A DNA stretch of 64,000 bases from Sipunculus nudus (taxonomy: Eukaryota > Annelida > Sipuncula > Golfingiida > Sipunculidae): positions 79,252,065-79,316,064 of the forward strand of contig CM049315.1 in the NCBI GenBank assembly GCA_026874595.1, written 5' to 3'. Of this stretch, positions 60,296 to 64,000 are shown in pieces. Below the pieces are notes generated by a model. That model worked only from the letters and a program-made list of their open reading frames with translations. It did no database searches and was not told where the DNA came from. The first letter of the stretch is position 1, and each line of letters opens with the position of its first letter. Made by a program: the position numbers and the translations under genes.

Positions 60296-60906
60296 TGTTT
60301 GTGAAAATGTTTGCGACAGAAAATCTCTGATCCTGGACTGGCCGCCATATAGTACTTTGGGTGGGTCTGTTATTTGACGGGGATGGCACCAATCATCCCT
60401 TTCAATTTGAGAAAGATCAAGCATGTTCTTGTTGGGATATCTGGTGTGAATTAAAATCACCGATTTTGCTCTGGCAGCCATATTGCATTTCCACCAGGTC
60501 TGTAATTCGATAGGTCTGGAGCCCTATTAGGTACCAACCATCCCTGTGAATATGAGAAAGATCAAGCACGTTCTTATAAAGATATTTCGTGCCAAATAAA
60601 ACCGGAATACCTAGAGGGAGTGTCATTCGATATGTCTGGAGCCCTGTGGATATGAGAAAAATCAAGCATGTTCTTTTTAAGATATCGAGGGTGTAAGAAA
60701 ATCACCAGTTGTTCACTGGTGGCCAAATTGGAATACATACAGGTTTGTAATTCGAAAGGTCAAGATTCCTCATAGCTGCCAATTATCCCTGTGAATATTA
60801 GAATGATCTAGCTTGTTTTAGTTGAGATATCATGCATGAAGAAAAATCATCCATGGTGGTCTGTGAGCAATATTGGAATTCCAAGCGGTCTGCAATTAAA
60901 TAGATG
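60296..60906. repeat. Sub-repeats in block F
   Basis: Same unit structure as blocks C and E. Confidence 0.75.
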
Positions 60907-61000
60907 GACTATTCAAAAAACAAGACCAAGTCAAATTTCTATTGAGGAAACTTTAGTAAATATACTAGGAGAGTGAAAGGAATAGATATACCATACATTA

Positions 61001-61141
61001 TCATTTCAGTCGGAAGTGTTTAATTTTTTTAATATCCATTGGCCAGAGCAGATCCAACTGGCACACATCAGGTTGGAATGATGCAATGCCTGCACCAAAA
61101 CAGTTGAGGTCATACGCCTCCAGGAACGGGTATTCAGCAAC
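61001..61141 (-). pseudogene. Terminal-exon-like fragment, block F
   Basis: Same as the E copy. Confidence 0.42.
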
Positions 61142-61155
61142 CTGGAAATAAAGAA

Positions 61156-61213
61156 AATGATGTAAGTATAGATTGTGAGACAAATTATCTCACAAGTCAA
61201 TACTTACATCATT
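61156..61213. repeat. Right-edge foldback, block F
   Basis: Same sequence as the E foldback. Confidence 0.86.
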
Positions 61214-61249
61214 ATGTAAGCAGACAGGTTTCTTTCTACCTGTAGTCTG

Positions 61250-64000
61250 ACTACCCTATACAAACAACCTGCCTACCCACTAAGTACCCTACCCGATACT
61301 AACAAACTGCCTACCGACTCAGTACCCTACCCTAAAGGGACCTGCCTACCCACTATTTACCCTAGCCTAAAGGGACCTGCCTACCCATAAAGTACCCTAC
61401 CCTAAAGCGACCTGCCTTACCCACTAAGTACGTTACACTAAAGGGACCTGCCTACCCACTAAGTACCCTACCCTAAAGGGACCTACCTACCCACTAAGAA
61501 CCCTACCCTAAAGGGACCTGCCTACCCACTAAGTACCCTACCGTAAAAGGGACTTGCCTACCGGCTATGTACCCTACCCAAAAGGGACCTGCCTACCCAC
61601 TATGTAACCTTCCCTAAAGGGACCTGCTTACCCACGAAGTACCCTAGCCTAAAGGGACCTGGCTACCGACTAAGTACCCTAGCCTAAAGGGACCTGCCTT
61701 CCGACTAATTACCCTACCCTAAAGGGACCTGCCTACAGACTAAGTACCCTACCCTAAAGGGACCTGCCTACCCCCTAAGTACCCTACCCTAAAGGGACCT
61801 GCCTATTGACTAAGTTACATACCCTATAGGGACCTGCCTACCAGCTTAGTACCCTACCCTAAAGGGACATGCCTACAGTCTTAGTACCCTACCCTAAAGG
61901 GACCTACCTACCCACTAAGTACCCAACCATAAAGGGAACTGCTTATGAACTAAGTACCCTACCCTAAAGGGACCTGCCTACAGACTAAGTACCCTACCCT
62001 AAAGGGACCTGCCTACCGACTAAGTACCCTAGCTAAAAGGGACCTGTCTACCGACTAAGTACCCTAGACTAAAAGGAACTGCCTCCCCACTAAGTAGCCT
62101 ACCCTTAAGGGACCTGCCTACCCACTAGGTACAGTACCCTAAAGGGACCTGCCTACCCACTAAGTACCCAAGCCTAAAGGGACCTGCCTACCGACTAAGT
62201 ACCCTACACTTCAGACTAAGTACAATACCCTAAAGGGACCTGCCTACCCTCTAAGTATCCTACCGTAAAGGGACTTGCCTACCGACTATATACCCTATAG
62301 GGACCTGCCTATCGACTAAGTAGCCTAGCCTAAAGGGACTTGCCTACCGACTAAGTACCCTAGCCAAAAGGGACCTGTCTACCGACTAAGTACCATAGCC
62401 TAAAAGGACCTGCCTGTCGACTAAGTACCGTAGCCTAAAAGACCTACCTACCGCCTTAGTACCCTACCCTAAAGAGACCTGCCTACAGTCTAAGTACCCA
62501 AGCTTAATGGGACCTGCCTACCATTTACGTACACTAGCCTAAAGGAACCTGCCTCCCGACTAAGTACCCTACCCTAAAGGGACCTTCCTAACGACTAAGT
62601 TCCCTACCCTAGAAAACCTGCCTACACACTAACTACCCTTCACTAAAGGGGAAATGCCTACTCACTAAGTACCCTAGCCTAAAGGGACCTGCCTACCCAC
62701 TAAGTACCAAACCCTAAAGTGACATGTTTTCCGACTAAGTACCCTACCCTAAAGGGACATGCCTACAGACTTAGTACCCTACCCTAAAGGGACCTGCCTA
62801 CCGACTAAGTACCCTAGCTAAAAGGGACCTATCTACCGACTAAGTACCCTAGACTAAAAGGACCTGCCTACCCACTAAGTACCCTACCCTTAAGGGACCT
62901 ACCTACCCACCAAGTACCCAACCATAAAGGGACCTGCTTACCAACTAAGTCCCCTACCCTAAAGGGACCTGCTTACAGACTAAGTACCCTACCCTAAAGG
63001 GACCTGCCTACCGACTAAGTACCCTAGCTAAAAGGGACCTGTCTACCGACTCAGTACCCTAGACTAAAAGGAACTGCCTACCCACTAAGTACCCTGCCCT
63101 AAAGGGACCTGCCTACTGACAGGAGTACCCTACCCTAAAGGGATCTGCCTACCTACTAATTACCCTACCTAAAAGTTCCTCCCTGTCTAACTAGGTACCC
63201 TGCCTCAGAGGACCTGCCTACCAACTAAATACCCTAGCCTCAATGGACCTGCCTACCCACTAAGTACCCTACCCTTAAGGGAACTGCCTATCGTCTAAGT
63301 ACCCTACCTAAAAGGGACCTGTCTACCGACTAAGTACCCTAGACTAAAAGGAGCTGCCTACCCACTAAGTACCCTACTCTAAAGGGACCTGCCTACTGAC
63401 TAAGTACCCTACCCTAAAGGGACCTGCCTTCCTACTAATTACCCTACCTTAAAGTTCCTCCAGGGTAGGGTTCTTAGCTTGTAGGCAGGTCCTTTAAGGT
63501 AGTGTACTGCCTGCCAACGAAGTACCCTGCCTTAGAGGACCTGCCTACCAACTAATTTCCCTACCCTAGAGGACCGGCCTACCCACTAAGTAACCTTCCC
63601 TAAAGGGACTTGCCTACCCACTAAGTACCCTACCATAAAGGGACCTGCCTACCGACTAAGTATACTAGCCTATAGGGACCTGCCTACCGACTAAGTACCC
63701 TAGCCTAAAGAGACCTGTCTTCCGACTTATTACCCTACCTTAAAGTTCCTCCAGGTTAGGATACTTAGCAGGAAGGCAGGTCCTTTAGGGTAGGGTACTG
63801 CCTGCCGACGAAGTACCCTACCTTAGAGGACCTGCCTACCGACTAAGTTCACTACCCTAGAGCACCTGCCTACATACCAACTACCCTTCCCTAAAAGGGA
63901 CCTGCCTACCCACTAAGTACCCTACCGTAAACGGACTGGCCTACCGACTATGTACCCTAGTCTATAGGGACCTGCATACCAACTAAGAACGCTAGCCTCA
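61250..64000 (+). repeat. 35-bp satellite array, block 7
   Basis: Same satellite to the right of block F, running off the window edge. It is nearly identical to 45352-48102 over its whole length, including a defective foldback module near 63175 (CTCCCTGTCTAACTAGG) that is also at 47277. Confidence 0.96.

Larger units (their letters stand above)
59297..61249. other. Non-satellite block F (copy of E)
   Basis: Near-identical to E at an offset of 15,898 and carrying the E-specific bases, so it derives from E or a sister of it. It lies 13.9 kb from E, much farther than the other blocks are from each other. Confidence 0.9.
23268..63752. repeat. Foldback modules in blocks 2-7 (34 sites)
   Basis: Cores begin at about 23268, 23595, 25019, 25346, 25637, 29276, 29567, 31167, 34973, 36398, 36725, 37016, 40655, 40946, 42545, 47277, 47556, 47847, 49437, 49728, 50927, 51218, 51754, 53419, 53711, 53932, 54222, 54443, 56553, 56844, 58443, 63175, 63454 and 63745. 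Sites 47277 and 63175 keep the loop core but have lost the inverted arm. Sites 31167, 42545 and 58443 have GTAGGTTCCTCC, a shortened left arm. Confidence 0.8.
55097..64000 (+). repeat. Segmental copy of 39,199-48,102 (offset 15,898)
   Basis: Everything from about 55,097 to the window end repeats 39,199-48,102 almost exactly, including block F as a copy of E. The left breakpoint is near 55,097-55,101. There a satellite monomer common to both sources (CCTGCCTACCCACTA) switches from the sequence like 1-5,280 to the sequence like 39.2 kb. The right end is beyond the window. Confidence 0.92.

Noticed and set aside
1-64000. rRNA spacer or tRNA cluster
   Set aside because: I saw no rRNA-like or tRNA cloverleaf-like sequence, and the foldbacks are made of satellite monomers.

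Overview
This window contains no confidently recognisable protein-coding, rRNA or tRNA gene. It is a satellite-DNA landscape from a eukaryote, most plausibly an animal, judging by the satellite organisation and splice-like signals. The species cannot be named from the sequence alone.

About 52.7 kb of the 64 kb is one tandem satellite with a 35-bp monomer (recurring motifs AAAGGGACCTGCCTACC and ACTAAGTACCCTA), roughly 1,500 monomers. Nearly all run head to tail in the same orientation. The array is regularly broken by about 61 small foldback modules, in which one to two monomers are inverted to give forward-inverted-forward units able to form back-to-back hairpins.

Six AT-rich non-satellite blocks of about 1.7-2.1 kb are embedded in the same orientation: A 19272-21416, B 26015-27684, C 32021-33973, D 37394-39063, E 43399-45351 and F 59297-61249. 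They fall into three classes: A; B and D (left end deleted); C, E and F. Each carries degenerate 115-146 bp sub-repeats, a near-perfect 58-59 bp foldback at its right edge and short minus-strand exon-like segments. At the right edge is a splice-acceptor-like site followed by a 40-46 codon terminal-exon-like ORF. In the middle is an acidic 47-codon ORF. At the left edge of A, C, E and F is a 26-codon ORF starting with ATG; only A keeps an intact GT donor after it.

The array is a mosaic of nested duplications: a direct 11,378-bp tandem duplication (23.54-34.92 and 34.92-46.30 kb), a 15,898-bp-offset copy (39.2-48.1 kb repeated at 55.1-64.0 kb), a 49,820-bp-offset copy (1-5280 repeated at 49821-55100), and internal duplications of about 3,544, 1,752, 665/630, 511 and 292 bp. 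All are nearly identical over long stretches, so they are recent (or partly assembly-derived). The blocks keep the same satellite flanks in different copies, so they spread with the satellite by segmental duplication rather than by separate transpositions.

The most interesting reading, which is inference, is that the blocks are decayed gene junctions. On the minus strand each would hold the last exon of one gene copy and the first exon of the next, with the satellite occupying the intron between donor and acceptor. Amino-acid changes between classes, the lost donor in C/E/F and a frameshift in the acidic ORF suggest that any such gene is now mostly non-functional.
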